Assembly: GCA_047638395.1 (NCBI GenBank)
Contig: JBLIMV010000001.1
Coordinates: 203,852 to 267,851 of the forward strand
DNA length: 64,000 bases
From: CAXBCP01 sp047638395
Lineage (GTDB): Bacteria > Pseudomonadota > Alphaproteobacteria > MPNO01 > UBA830
Direction of reading: 5' to 3'
Shown here: positions 27,274 through 35,925 of the stretch, piece after piece
Layout: each line of letters opens with the position of its first letter
How positions within the stretch are numbered: position 1 is the stretch's first letter
Program-made: the position numbers and the translations under genes
The notes under the pieces: generated by a model
What the model saw: the letters and a program-made list of their open reading frames with translations, nothing else
Database searches by the model: none
Told to the model about the DNA's origin: nothing

Positions 27274-28878
27274 TCAGGTGGCGGCGTGAATGCCCGCTGC
27301 CTTGACGTCGTCGGTGACGGCGTCGTTGAACTGTTCGAAGTTCGCCTCGAACCGCTGAGCCAGATCGCGGGCGGTGTCGTCGTAACCGCTTTTGTCGGCC
27401 CAGGTCTCTTTCGGGTTCAGAACTTCCTTCGGCACGTCCGGCACGGCGTCCGGGATCAACAGGCCGAAATTCGGATCGGGTGAAACGGCCACGTTGGACA
27501 GCTTGCCCTCGACCACCGCACGTACCATCGTGCGCGTATGCGCGATCTTCATGCGCTCGCCGGTGCCGTAGGCGCCGCCGCTCCAGCCGGTGTTGACCAG
27601 CCAGCACTTGGCGCCGGATTTCTTGATTTTCTCACCCAGAAGTTTCGCATATTCGGTCGGGTGACGCGGCAGGAAGGGCGCACCAAAGCAGGTCGAGAAA
27701 GTTGCCTGCGGGGTGTCGACGCCGCGCTCTGTGCCGGCAAGCCGTGCGGTGTAGCCGGACAGGAAGTGATACATCGCCTGATCGGCCGTCAGCTGGCTGA
27801 TCGGGGGCAGCACGCCGAACGCATCGGCGGTCAGCATCACGATGTTTTCAGGCTGTCCGCCCATGCCGGTCTCGCTGGTGCCGGGAATGTAGCTCAACGG
27901 ATAGGACGACCGGGTGTTTTCGGTCAGCGAGCCGTCGTCGAAATTCGGGTACTTCGTGTGCGGATCGAGCGTGACGTTTTCGAGCACGGTGCCGAAGCGC
28001 ATCGAGGCATCGTAGATTTCCGGCTCGGCCTCGCGCGACAGGTTGATCGCCTTGGCGTAACAGCCGCCTTCGAAGTTGAAGACGCCGTTATCGGACCAGC
28101 CATGCTCGTCATCGCCGATCAGGGTGCGTGTCGGGTCGGACGACAGGGTCGTTTTGCCGGTGCCGGACAGGCCGAAGAAGATTGCCGTGTCGCCTTTTTC
28201 GCCGATATTGGCAGAACAATGCATCGGCAGCACGCCCTGCGCAGGCAGGAGATAGTTGAGCACCGAGAAGATCGTCTTTTTGATCTCGCCGGTATAGTGC
28301 GAGCCGCCGACCAGGATCAGCTTCTCGGCAAAGTTCAGCATCACGAACACTTCGGAACCTGTGCCGTCGATCGACGGGATCGACTGCAGGTTCGGCGCGT
28401 GCAGGACCGTGAAGTCGGGCTCGAAATTATCGTGCTCTTCGACCTTCGGATTGATGAACATGTTCTGGGCGAACAGGCTGTGCCATGCCTGTTCCGTGAC
28501 CACACGCACCTTGATGCGGTAATCGGGATCGGCGCCGGCATAGCAATCCTGCACGAACACTTCCTTGTGCTGCATATAGGCCAGCATGCGGTTGCGCATC
28601 GTGTTGAAATGCTCAGGCGAGATCTTGTTGTTGACCGGGCCCCACCAGATGTTGCCGGTGTTTTGCGGCTCATCGACGATGTATTTGTCCTTCGGCGAAC
28701 GACCGGTGTATTCACCGGTGGTGACGACCAGCCCGCCACCGGCGGCCAGTTCGCTTTCGCCGCGCTGCAGCGAGTGTTGATACAGGGCAGGAATCGAGAG
28801 ATTCCAATGTGCCCCCATAAGGTTCTCCAACCCGTGGTTTTCAAGGCCGAATGAACTGGGTTTTCCCGTCTGCTGCAC
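27274..28878 (-). CDS. pckA: Phosphoenolpyruvate carboxykinase (ATP)
   Basis: PckA converts oxaloacetate and ATP to PEP, CO2 and ADP, the entry step of gluconeogenesis. The GTG at 28878 is chosen because CAGGAG stands 6-7 bp before it; it gives 534 residues, the usual length, whereas the upstream open frame is unrelated. Diagnostic segments are the kinase-1a P-loop GLSGTGKTTLSSD, the metal-binding IGDDEHGWSDNGVFNFEGG, GGSHYTGEIKKTIF and the N-terminal GEYTGRSPKDKYIV. In many alphaproteobacteria pckA lies divergent from chvI-chvG, which control its expression. Here a HugZ-like gene and a rhodanese gene are interposed. Confidence 0.97.
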   Translation of the reverse strand: MQQTGKPSSFGLENHGLENLMGAHWNLSIPALYQHSLQRGESELAAGGGLVVTTGEYTGRSPKDKYIVDEPQNTGNIWWGPVNNKISPEHFNTMRNRMLAYMQHKEVFVQDCYAGADPDYRIKVRVVTEQAWHSLFAQNMFINPKVEEHDNFEPDFTVLHAPNLQSIPSIDGTGSEVFVMLNFAEKLILVGGSHYTGEIKKTIFSVLNYLLPAQGVLPMHCSANIGEKGDTAIFFGLSGTGKTTLSSDPTRTLIGDDEHGWSDNGVFNFEGGCYAKAINLSREAEPEIYDASMRFGTVLENVTLDPHTKYPNFDDGSLTENTRSSYPLSYIPGTSETGMGGQPENIVMLTADAFGVLPPISQLTADQAMYHFLSGYTARLAGTERGVDTPQATFSTCFGAPFLPRHPTEYAKLLGEKIKKSGAKCWLVNTGWSGGAYGTGERMKIAHTRTMVRAVVEGKLSNVAVSPDPNFGLLIPDAVPDVPKEVLNPKETWADKSGYDDTARDLAQRFEANFEQFNDAVTDDVKAAGIHAAT

Positions 28879-28932
28879 GTTATTCTCCTGAACAAGAAAG
28901 GCGACTACGCGCCGGCTGTTACGCGCCGGCAC

Positions 28933-28980
28933 AAGATCAGATCTTCGCCTAGTTATTATTGGACTGTAACTGCCCTGCAA
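28933..28980 (-). promoter_or_regulatory. Probable pckA promoter with palindrome at the start site
   Basis: On the minus strand TTGCAG (28980-28975) and TAATAA (28958-28953) are 16 bp apart and predict initiation near 28946. Directly downstream lies the palindrome AAGATC-A-GATCTT (28933-28945), placed where a repressor would block initiation. A direct repeat ACGCGCCGGC (28907-28916 and 28921-28930) follows in the leader. Confidence 0.45.
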
Positions 28981-29057
28981 CATAAAGCCGACGTCCCCGG
29001 AGTCAACGGGACTCCGGCGGATTGAATCGCTTTTTCGCCTCTTTTCCGCGGTATCCG

Positions 29058-29801
29058 CTACTGCCGGGCGGCCTTGACCATACGGACGAGTATGGAACGT
29101 GCGGCTTCCGCATCACTGACGGCATTTTCGAACGTCAGTCGGGCGATTCGGCCACCGTCCCGTAAATCCACGCCTTCCGGGTCAAGGCCGGTCATCTTCC
29201 AGTCACCGGCATCAAGGCCGAGCAGCTTGGTTGCGTAGAGCTGGATCGCGTCGGCGTGGTCCTGGTTCATATGACCGACGACGTCGCTTTCCGCCGCGGC
29301 AAGGTCAGTATAGTCCGACGTATCGAACAACAGGTCCGGCGCGGCGATCCAGTGGATCATCCCGAACCCGGCGACGATATGGGCACGCTCGACCGTCATT
29401 TCGAACAGCCTGAAATCGGCGAAACCGAGATACATCTCGGCATCGGGGTGGCGGGCGACATACCGGGCGATCAGCGCTTCGTCCTTCGTCGGGGCCAGGC
29501 GTCCCATCACGGTGACCCGCGCGCCCGTCAACGGGCTGTCCAGACCTGTCGTCCCGTCGAATAGCAGGGACGCCCGCGCATCGCCACCCAGGTTCCTGGT
29601 GTGCTCGGCGAGGTCCGAGATCAGCAGCAGCGGCCGGGCGGCATGGTCGCAGGCAGTCATCACCAGCGAGCCGTATGGCCAGCTGTCACCGGGCATCGCG
29701 GTCGACAGAACGGCACGGTCACAGCTGCGGATCAGTCCGCGGGAGCGGCTTTCGGGGGAGGCTTCGGGGGCTACTTCGGGGGCGGATGTATGATCGGTCA
29801 T
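29058..29801 (-). CDS. HugZ-like PNPOx-fold protein with DUF2470 domain
   Basis: The 247-residue product has an N-terminal split-barrel domain (about 20-160, with RAVLSTAMPGDSWPYGSLVM and ARASLLFDGTTGLDSPLTGA) and a C-terminal DUF2470 domain starting near ESDVVGHMNQDHADAIQLYA. This is the arrangement of heme-utilisation proteins of the HugZ/HutZ type, which bind or degrade heme, and of related proteins in phototrophs. The HMNQDHADA motif contains the conserved histidines. A role in heme iron use fits the window's iron theme but is not proven. It lies upstream of pckA on the same strand with a 179-bp gap, and probably has its own transcript. Confidence 0.85.
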   Translation of the reverse strand: MTDHTSAPEVAPEASPESRSRGLIRSCDRAVLSTAMPGDSWPYGSLVMTACDHAARPLLLISDLAEHTRNLGGDARASLLFDGTTGLDSPLTGARVTVMGRLAPTKDEALIARYVARHPDAEMYLGFADFRLFEMTVERAHIVAGFGMIHWIAAPDLLFDTSDYTDLAAAESDVVGHMNQDHADAIQLYATKLLGLDAGDWKMTGLDPEGVDLRDGGRIARLTFENAVSDAEAARSILVRMVKAARQ

Positions 29802-30013
29802 GGGCGACGTTCCGATGAAGACGAGGTGAGGGACAATGATGAAGGAGGAAAATTTATCCGCAATATCTTAAGTTTTCACCAGTTTTCCACCGTAAATTCG
29901 GGGTGCCGGGGCCGTCACGGGTGGTCAACTTTCCTTGAAACGGATGGATTCATGCCCCATTTCCGCCGTAATTGCGGTGTACTCCATCACCATCGACCAA
30001 ATAAGGCGCAATA

Positions 30014-30508
30014 ATGCCCGTTCTGAAGCCTGTCCGGCTCTTCATGCTCGCCCTGTTACTCATCGCTTCTGCGACCGCGGTCTTCTGGCCGGGAACCGGC
30101 GCGGATGCTGCACATAATGTCATCTCCGCGCCCGCGGCCCGGACCGCCGCCATGGCGGGTGACGTGATCATTGTCGATGTCCGCTCGCCGCGGGAATGGC
30201 GCCAGACCGGCATCGCAACCGGGGCCAGGACGGTCACGATTCACAACCGCAACGGCACCAAGGGATTCATCACCGAAATGATGAAGGCGGTCGGCGGTGA
30301 CAAATCGATGCCGATCGCCTTGATCTGTGCTGCCGGCGTGCGGTCGGCCCGTGCGCTGAAAATCCTCACTGCGGCGGGCTTTACCAAGATTCACAATGTA
30401 TCCGAAGGCATGCTTGGCCGCCCGGATGCCGGCCCCGGCTGGCTCAAGCGCGGCTTGCCCGTTACCCATGCAGAATTGTTACCTCACCAGTCCGGAGTGT
30501 TAAGATGA
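30014..30508 (+). CDS. Exported rhodanese-like sulfurtransferase
   Basis: The 164-residue protein starts with a signal sequence or membrane anchor (about 8-32) and continues as a single rhodanese domain. It has the VIIVDVRSPREWRQTGIATGA segment, an active-site loop CAAGVR with the persulfide cysteine at about 105 and Arg at about 110, and the closing GMLGR-to-GWLKRGLPV region. It is predicted to act in the periplasm or at the membrane. Its stop overlaps the chvI start (ATGA, 30505-30508), which couples it to the ChvI/ChvG two-component system, an uncommon first gene for that operon. The biological sulfur acceptor is unknown. Confidence 0.88.
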   Translation: MPVLKPVRLFMLALLLIASATAVFWPGTGADAAHNVISAPAARTAAMAGDVIIVDVRSPREWRQTGIATGARTVTIHNRNGTKGFITEMMKAVGGDKSMPIALICAAGVRSARALKILTAAGFTKIHNVSEGMLGRPDAGPGWLKRGLPVTHAELLPHQSGVLR

Positions 30509-31260
30509 CCGTCATGACCGATACGATTATCCCCACCGATATCTCACCGGCAGCAGAAGCGCGTTCGACAATCGCGCTGGTTGACGACGACCGGAATATA
30601 CTCGCGTCGGTGTCGATGACACTTGAAGCCGAGGGGTTCGACGTCCGGACCTATGTCGACGGCGATTCCGCGCTGCGCGGCCTGTCGGCGAAACCCGTCG
30701 ACCTGGCGATCCTCGATATCAAGATGCCTCGCATGGACGGGATGGAACTGCTCAGCCGTCTGCGCCGCCAGACCAAAATGCCGGTTATTTTCCTGACGTC
30801 GAAGGATGACGAGGTCGACGAGATACTCGGTCTGCGGATGGGCGCGGACGATTATATCAAAAAGCCGTTTTCCCAGCGTCTGCTGATCGAGCGCATCCGT
30901 ACCCTGCTGCGGCGCCGTGACCGCATGGCCGAGGAAGAAGACGGCGAAGACCCGGAACCGCCCGTCCTGCGCGGTGATCTGCGGCTGGACCTCGACCGGT
31001 TCGGTTGCACATGGCAAAACAGGCCGGTTGACCTTACGGTGACGGAATTCCTGATCCTGAAGGCGCTCGCGCAGCATCCCGGCCATGTGAAATCGCGCGA
31101 TCAGCTTATGGACGCGGCCTATGGCGAATCTATCTATGTCGACGATCGGACGATTGACAGCCACATCAAGCGCCTGCGCAAGAAATTCCGCGCCACCGAT
31201 CCCGAATTCTCGGAAATCGAAACCATGTACGGCATCGGCTACCGTTATCGCGAAGGCTAA
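30505..31260 (+). CDS. chvI: Response regulator ChvI
   Basis: ChvI is the OmpR-type regulator of the alphaproteobacterial ChvG/ChvI (ExoS/ChvI, BvrR/BvrS) system controlling envelope, acid and central carbon responses. The 251-residue protein has a receiver domain (about 22-135; acidic pocket VDDD, phospho-acceptor Asp at about 71 in LAILDIKMPRMDG, Lys in YIKKPFS) and a winged-helix output domain (about 155-250; VDLTVTEFLILKALAQHPG, VDDRTIDSHIKRLRKKFR). It overlaps the rhodanese gene and is followed by chvG after 42 bp. Synteny with hprK and ptsH confirms the name. Confidence 0.95.
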   Translation: MTVMTDTIIPTDISPAAEARSTIALVDDDRNILASVSMTLEAEGFDVRTYVDGDSALRGLSAKPVDLAILDIKMPRMDGMELLSRLRRQTKMPVIFLTSKDDEVDEILGLRMGADDYIKKPFSQRLLIERIRTLLRRRDRMAEEEDGEDPEPPVLRGDLRLDLDRFGCTWQNRPVDLTVTEFLILKALAQHPGHVKSRDQLMDAAYGESIYVDDRTIDSHIKRLRKKFRATDPEFSEIETMYGIGYRYREG

Positions 31261-31302
31261 CCGCCCCATCGCGCCCCCGGCCGGGCCCGGCGGAAACCTG
31301 TA

Positions 31303-32922
31303 ATGATCGGCCGCCTTCTATCGCCGCTGACACGGCGTATCCTGACCGTGAATATCCTGCCGCTGGCGATGCTGGTTGCGGGAATCCTGTATCTTGATGA
31401 ATACCGCGAAGGCCTGGTCGTGGCCGAGCTTGCCGCGCTCGAAACCCAGGCGGAGATTTTTGCCGGCGCGTTGGGGGAAGGGGCGATCGGCACCAGGCCC
31501 GACGGTGCGCAGTTTATTCTGCCCAACGTGGCGCGGCCCATGCTGCGGCGGCTGACCGCGCCGACACGGACACGCGCCCGCGTCTTTGCCGCCGACGGGG
31601 CAGAGGTCGCCGATAGCCTGTTTCTGACCGGACAGGGTGGTGCTGTGCAGGTTGAAGCGCTGCCGCTACCCGATGACAGCGATATTCCGACCTCTGCCTT
31701 CAACGGGATCTACGATTTGTTTGTCACGCTGCTGCCGGCGGGCGAGAGGTTGCCGCTGTTTCCCGGCACGGTGCCGCTCAGGGCATCCGACCTGCCGATC
31801 GCGGCCATGGCGCTCGATGGCGATATCGGTACCGCGCGCTGGTCGCAGGAAGGCGGCGGTATGCAGCTTGGTGCCACGGCCCCGGTCCAGCGGTTTAAAC
31901 AGGTGCTCGGCGCTGTCCTGCTGACGGCGAATTCAGACGATATCGACGCCGCCGTCCGGGCGGTCCGGTTCGATATCCTCAAGGTGTTTGCCGTCGTGCT
32001 CGGGTTGACCGTGATGCTGTCGTTGTATCTTGCCAGTGCGATCGCGCGGCCGGTGCGGCGGCTGGCGGCGGCGGCCGACCGTGTACGGCACGGGCACGGC
32101 GAAGCGGACGAAATCCCCGACTTCACGCGCCGCCGCGATGAGATTGGCGACCTGTCTGCATCGCTCCGCGATATGACCGAAGCGCTATGGCAGCGCATCG
32201 AGGCGAATGAAAGCTTCGCCGCCGATGTGGCCCATGAAATCAAAAATCCGCTGACCTCGCTCCGCAGTGCGGTCGAGACCGTCGCGCGGGTCGGCGACCC
32301 GGCTAAGCAGGCGGCGCTGATGGATATCATCCAGGACGACGTGAAGCGGCTCGATCGGCTGATTAGCGATATCTCGGATGCGTCGCGGCTCGACGCCGAA
32401 CTTGCCCGCGCCGAGATGGAATCCGTCGATCTCGGCCGGTTACTGCCGGCCCTGGTCCAGGTCCATGAAATTGCGTTGGCCCAGGTTGACGAAGGCGGGA
32501 CGCCCGATACCGGCACGCCGAGGCTGGTGTTTCGTGGCGGTGACGCCGATTGCGCCGTTTGGGGGATCGAGGGGCGGCTGGTGCAGGTCTTTCAGAACCT
32601 GATCAGCAATGCGCGATCTTTTACCCCACCGGGCGGCGAAATATCGCTCTCGGTGCGGCGCGACCGCAGCGACGTTGTGGTTCATGTCGATGATCAGGGC
32701 CCCGGTATTCCCGTCGACAGTCTGGATTCGATCTTCGAGCGATTTTATTCCGAGCGGCCGGAGGGAGAAAGCTTTGGCCGTCATTCCGGTCTTGGGCTCA
32801 GCATCTCGCGCCAGATTATCGAGGCGCATGGCGGTGCCATTCATGCCGAGAACATCCACGGTGAACAGGGCAAACGGCTCGGCGCGCGTTTCGTCGTGCG
32901 GCTGCCGGCAGCCGGATCGTGA
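31303..32922 (+). CDS. chvG: Sensor histidine kinase ChvG (ExoS/BvrS)
   Basis: ChvG senses periplasmic or acid stress and phosphorylates ChvI. The 539-residue protein has membrane helices at about 15-35 and 225-245 enclosing a periplasmic sensor domain, then a HAMP linker, the dimerisation/phospho-acceptor region ADVAHEIKNPLTSLRSAVET (His about 311) and a HATPase_c domain with NLISNARSFTPPGG (N box), VDDQGPGIP (G1), ERFYSERPEG (F) and HSGLGLSISRQI (G2). Its stop overlaps the GTG start of hprK. No defects are visible. Confidence 0.95.
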   Translation: MIGRLLSPLTRRILTVNILPLAMLVAGILYLDEYREGLVVAELAALETQAEIFAGALGEGAIGTRPDGAQFILPNVARPMLRRLTAPTRTRARVFAADGAEVADSLFLTGQGGAVQVEALPLPDDSDIPTSAFNGIYDLFVTLLPAGERLPLFPGTVPLRASDLPIAAMALDGDIGTARWSQEGGGMQLGATAPVQRFKQVLGAVLLTANSDDIDAAVRAVRFDILKVFAVVLGLTVMLSLYLASAIARPVRRLAAAADRVRHGHGEADEIPDFTRRRDEIGDLSASLRDMTEALWQRIEANESFAADVAHEIKNPLTSLRSAVETVARVGDPAKQAALMDIIQDDVKRLDRLISDISDASRLDAELARAEMESVDLGRLLPALVQVHEIALAQVDEGGTPDTGTPRLVFRGGDADCAVWGIEGRLVQVFQNLISNARSFTPPGGEISLSVRRDRSDVVVHVDDQGPGIPVDSLDSIFERFYSERPEGESFGRHSGLGLSISRQIIEAHGGAIHAENIHGEQGKRLGARFVVRLPAAGS

Positions 32923-33443
32923 CGGCGTGTATGGTGACGGCGGGGGACACGATTCACGCCACCTGCGTCGCCTTCGGCGATATCGGGATATTGCTTCGTG
33001 GGCCGTCGGGTGCGGGAAAATCCGATCTGGCGCTTCGACTGATAGAGGCCGGGGCAGATCTTGTCGCCGATGACCGGGTACGGCTGATGACCGCGCAGGG
33101 TGGTTTGCGCGCGGCCCCGCCGGATGAGCTTGCCGGCCTGCTGGAGGTGCGCGGCATTGGGCCGGTCCGGTTGCCAAACGTATCCGGGGTATCCATTTGC
33201 CTGGTAGCGGATCTCGTCCGGTCCGGAATGCCTGAGCGATTGCCCGCTGACGACTGGGTTGAGTGTTCGGGTGTGTGTATTCGCCGGGTTGATGTCGCGC
33301 CTTTTGAACAGACAGCGGTTGCGAAATTGCGCATCGCCGCTTATGACGCGTCAGGACGAACCGACCCTGTAACCGGGGCCCGCCGCCACGATGGGGGCCG
33401 CCACGAGAAGGATAGACCGGTAAATGACAGAGACGCCGGATAG
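32919..33443 (+). CDS. hprK: Short HPr kinase/phosphorylase (alphaproteobacterial type)
   Basis: HprK phosphorylates HPr on a serine and reverses this by phosphorolysis. The 174-residue protein is the truncated alphaproteobacterial form that lacks the N-terminal domain of Gram-positive HprK. It keeps the Walker A loop RGPSGAGKSDLALRLIEAG (about 27-45), the catalytic LVADDRVRL and the LEVRGIGPV signature. GTG at 32919 overlaps the chvG stop; a later ATG at 32931 is an alternative. It also overlaps rapZ by 20 bp. The target is the HPr encoded at 34781-35062. Confidence 0.93.
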   Translation: MTACMVTAGDTIHATCVAFGDIGILLRGPSGAGKSDLALRLIEAGADLVADDRVRLMTAQGGLRAAPPDELAGLLEVRGIGPVRLPNVSGVSICLVADLVRSGMPERLPADDWVECSGVCIRRVDVAPFEQTAVAKLRIAAYDASGRTDPVTGARRHDGGRHEKDRPVNDRDAG

Positions 33444-34353
33444 CCAGCAATCGACGCAAACGGGAATTACGCCGGACGCAGATTCTGCAATACCGGTGGT
33501 GATTGTAACCGGGATGTCCGGCGCCGGAAGATCCACCGCGCTGAAGGCGTTGGAGGATCTCGGTTATGAAGCGGTCGACAATTTGCCTTTGTCGCTGCTG
33601 TCGAGCCTGCTTACACCGGGCACAGGTGGCGGCCGGCCGCTTGCCATCGGGGTCGATGCGCGGACCCGTGATTTCGGCGCGGCACCGTTTCTTGAAGAGC
33701 TCGATGGTCTCATCAAGATGGAGGCTTTCCGGGTTCGCCTGCTTTTCCTCGACTGCGATTCCGAAGTCCTGCAACGTCGTTTTTCGGAAACCCGGCGGCG
33801 TCACCCGGTTACGCCCGATCGCCGTGTAACCGACGGGATCGCCCATGAACGCATCCTGCTCGCGCCGCTCCGTGAGCGTGCCGATGAGGTGATCGACACC
33901 ACCGACATGGCGATCGGCGAATTGAAGCGGTTACTGGATTCGAATTACGCGCTTGAGCGTGCGCCGGGGCTGGCGGTGTTCGTGACGTCTTTTGCGTATC
34001 GTCATGGGCTGCCGCATGAAGCCGATCTCGTGTTTGACGTGCGCTTCCTGCAGAACCCGCATTATGTCGACGCGCTGCGCCCGCAAAGCGGGCTTGATAA
34101 ACCGGTTGGCGATTTTATCGAGCAGGACCCGGATCTTGAAGATTATTTCCGGCACCTGACCGAGCTGCTGGAGCCGCTGCTGCCCCGCTTCGATGCCGAG
34201 GGTAAAAGTTATCTGACGATTGCCGTCGGCTGCACAGGGGGCAAGCACCGCTCGGTGTATACGGCTGAACGGCTCGGCGCGTGGCTGGCAGCAAAGGGTG
34301 AGCGGGTCAGCGTTAATCACCGCGATCTGAAACAGGATGGGGCAGCAAAATGA
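33424..34353 (+). CDS. rapZ: RapZ-type P-loop nucleotide-binding protein (YvcJ/RapZ)
   Basis: RapZ-family proteins bind nucleotides; the enterobacterial member is an adaptor that brings the sRNA GlmZ to RNase E. The 309-residue protein has a P-loop TGMSGAGRSTALKALEDLGY (about 29-48), the second nucleotide motif DARTRDFG and the highly conserved C-terminal TIAVGCTGGKHRSVY. The first 22 residues are a variable extension. The gene overlaps hprK by 20 bp and ptsM by 4 bp, a standard alphaproteobacterial arrangement. The RNA adaptor role is known only in gammaproteobacteria and should not be assumed here. Confidence 0.94.
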   Translation: MTETPDSQQSTQTGITPDADSAIPVVIVTGMSGAGRSTALKALEDLGYEAVDNLPLSLLSSLLTPGTGGGRPLAIGVDARTRDFGAAPFLEELDGLIKMEAFRVRLLFLDCDSEVLQRRFSETRRRHPVTPDRRVTDGIAHERILLAPLRERADEVIDTTDMAIGELKRLLDSNYALERAPGLAVFVTSFAYRHGLPHEADLVFDVRFLQNPHYVDALRPQSGLDKPVGDFIEQDPDLEDYFRHLTELLEPLLPRFDAEGKSYLTIAVGCTGGKHRSVYTAERLGAWLAAKGERVSVNHRDLKQDGAAK

Positions 34354-34757
34354 TCGGACTGGTAATTGTCACCCATGGCCGGCTTGCCGACGAATTCGTC
34401 TCCGCAATGGAACATGTTGTTGGCCCGCAGAAGCTGGTTGAGACGGTGTGTATCGGCCCGGATGATAATATGGAAACCCGCCGTCAGGACATTATCGCGG
34501 CGGTTGCTGCAGCCGAAATGGGCGATGGCGTTATCGTGCTGACGGATATGTTCGGTGGCACGCCGTCGAATCTGGCGATCTCGATTCTGGAAGAAGCGAA
34601 TATAGAGGTGATCGCCGGCGTCAACCTGCCGCTGCTGGTCAAGCTGGCGAGCGTGCGAAAATCTGCCGACATGTCGGCGGCCGTGACCGAGGCGTGCGAC
34701 GCCGGGCGCAAATATATAAAACTTGCCTCCAACGTGCTCGACGTTTCCACCGGCTGA
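34350..34757 (+). CDS. ptsM: PTS EIIA-Man-type protein (PtsM/ManX)
   Basis: The 135-residue product is a stand-alone EIIA domain of the mannose family. It has the phosphorylatable histidine in IGLVIVTHGRLA (His9), a VIVLTDMFGGTPSNLA segment that is a family hallmark, and the usual fold length. No EIIB or sugar permease is adjacent, so it presumably accepts phosphate from HPr for regulation rather than sugar uptake, as proposed for the incomplete PTS of alphaproteobacteria. It overlaps rapZ by four bases and precedes ptsH by 23 bp. Confidence 0.94.
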   Translation: MIGLVIVTHGRLADEFVSAMEHVVGPQKLVETVCIGPDDNMETRRQDIIAAVAAAEMGDGVIVLTDMFGGTPSNLAISILEEANIEVIAGVNLPLLVKLASVRKSADMSAAVTEACDAGRKYIKLASNVLDVSTG

Positions 34758-34780
34758 GTGGGAACGCACGAGACGCTGCC

Positions 34781-35062
34781 ATGGCCCAGCAAACATTGAA
34801 AATTGTTAACGAGCGGGGCCTGCACGCACGCGCGGCCGCCAAGTTCACCACGATTGCCGAAGAATTCGAGGCCGAGATCACGGTGTCCAACGGCCGCGAA
34901 TCCGTTGGTGGCCGGTCGATCATGGGGCTGTTGCTGCTCGGTGCCGCGCAGGGGACCGAGATTACAGTGACATCAGAAGGTGCGGATGCAGACGCGGCGA
35001 TGGAGGCGATCGCCGCGCTGGTGACCGACGGGTTCGGCGAGGACCGCGACGAGACGGCTTAG
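34781..35062 (+). CDS. ptsH: Phosphocarrier protein HPr (NPr-type)
   Basis: HPr relays phosphate from enzyme I (not in this window) to EIIA proteins. The 93-residue sequence has the active-site histidine in ERGLHARAAAKF (His15) and the regulatory serine region GGRSIMGLLLLGAAQG, where HprK would act. The ATG at 34781 is at the true domain boundary; 29 upstream codons in frame belong to the ptsM tail region. It ends the chvI-to-ptsH operon and converges on the ABC transporter genes. Confidence 0.97.
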   Translation: MAQQTLKIVNERGLHARAAAKFTTIAEEFEAEITVSNGRESVGGRSIMGLLLLGAAQGTEITVTSEGADADAAMEAIAALVTDGFGEDRDETA

Positions 35063-35097
35063 AGCGCGGCGTCAGATCACCGGATCAAACCGCCGGG

Positions 35098-35922
35098 TCA
35101 GACCGTCGTTTCTTCCCGTGTTTCCTGATGCCAGACCAGTAACCGCCGCCGGATGTATTCCATCGCCCTGATAACGCAAAAGCCGACAATCCCGATTTCG
35201 ACAATACCGGCAAAGACGCCGGGCGAATCAACATAGCGCGCGCTGCGGAGCATTGAATCGCCGAGACCCTGTCCGCCCATGATCATTTCGGTGATCAGAA
35301 CGACAATCAGGCAGATTGGCAGGGCGATCTGCAGACCGGTCAGGATTTGCGGCATGGCCGCCGGCAGGATTACCTCGCGCAGGATTTGGCGCCGGCTTGC
35401 CCCAAGGCTCTGGGCCGACCAGATCAGCTCCTTTTCGATCGATTGCGTCGCCGCCCAGGTCGCAATGATTATCTGGAACGATGCCGAAAAGGCGACCATC
35501 AGAATTTTCGAAAGATCGAATAACCCGAACCACAGCATAAAGACCGGCAGCAGAGCGATCTTCGGCATGGGCAGGCCGATCGATATCAGCGGATCGAAAA
35601 ACCAGCGCATCGTCGCATTGCGCGAAATAAGGATGCCGATCGACACACCAACGATGGCGGCGAGCGCGAACGCCACCAATGTCCGATACAGCGTGATTGC
35701 AATATCCATCGGCAACTGACCTGACGCAAAATCGGTCGCAATGCGGACAATCACCACCGACAGCGGCGGCAACAGAAAAGCGATGACGAGTTCCAGCCGG
35801 GATGCGAGTTCCCAGGCGATCAGCAGCAGGCCGATGGTCAGGTAGGGCCCGAAGGTCTCGAAGGCACGCCGGGCCGAATGGCCGGTGGTGCCAGGAGTGT
35901 CGTTCCCGAGGGTGCGTGCCAT
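35098..35922 (-). CDS. NitT/TauT-family ABC transporter permease (second)
   Basis: The 274-residue membrane protein has six predicted helices and the binding-protein-dependent transport signature SLGASRRQILREVILPAAMP (EAA loop). The family transports nitrate, taurine, alkanesulfonates, thiamine precursors and aromatic acids. It is the last gene of a four-gene importer, 3 bp after the paralogous permease. Two different permease genes imply a heterodimeric channel, less common in this family than a homodimer. Confidence 0.92.
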   Translation of the reverse strand: MARTLGNDTPGTTGHSARRAFETFGPYLTIGLLLIAWELASRLELVIAFLLPPLSVVIVRIATDFASGQLPMDIAITLYRTLVAFALAAIVGVSIGILISRNATMRWFFDPLISIGLPMPKIALLPVFMLWFGLFDLSKILMVAFSASFQIIIATWAATQSIEKELIWSAQSLGASRRQILREVILPAAMPQILTGLQIALPICLIVVLITEMIMGGQGLGDSMLRSARYVDSPGVFAGIVEIGIVGFCVIRAMEYIRRRLLVWHQETREETTV

Positions 35923-35925
35923 CGC

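Noticed and set aside
27538..28854. Plus-strand open frame of 438 codons opposite pckA
   Set aside because: Antisense shadow of a complete PEP carboxykinase gene.
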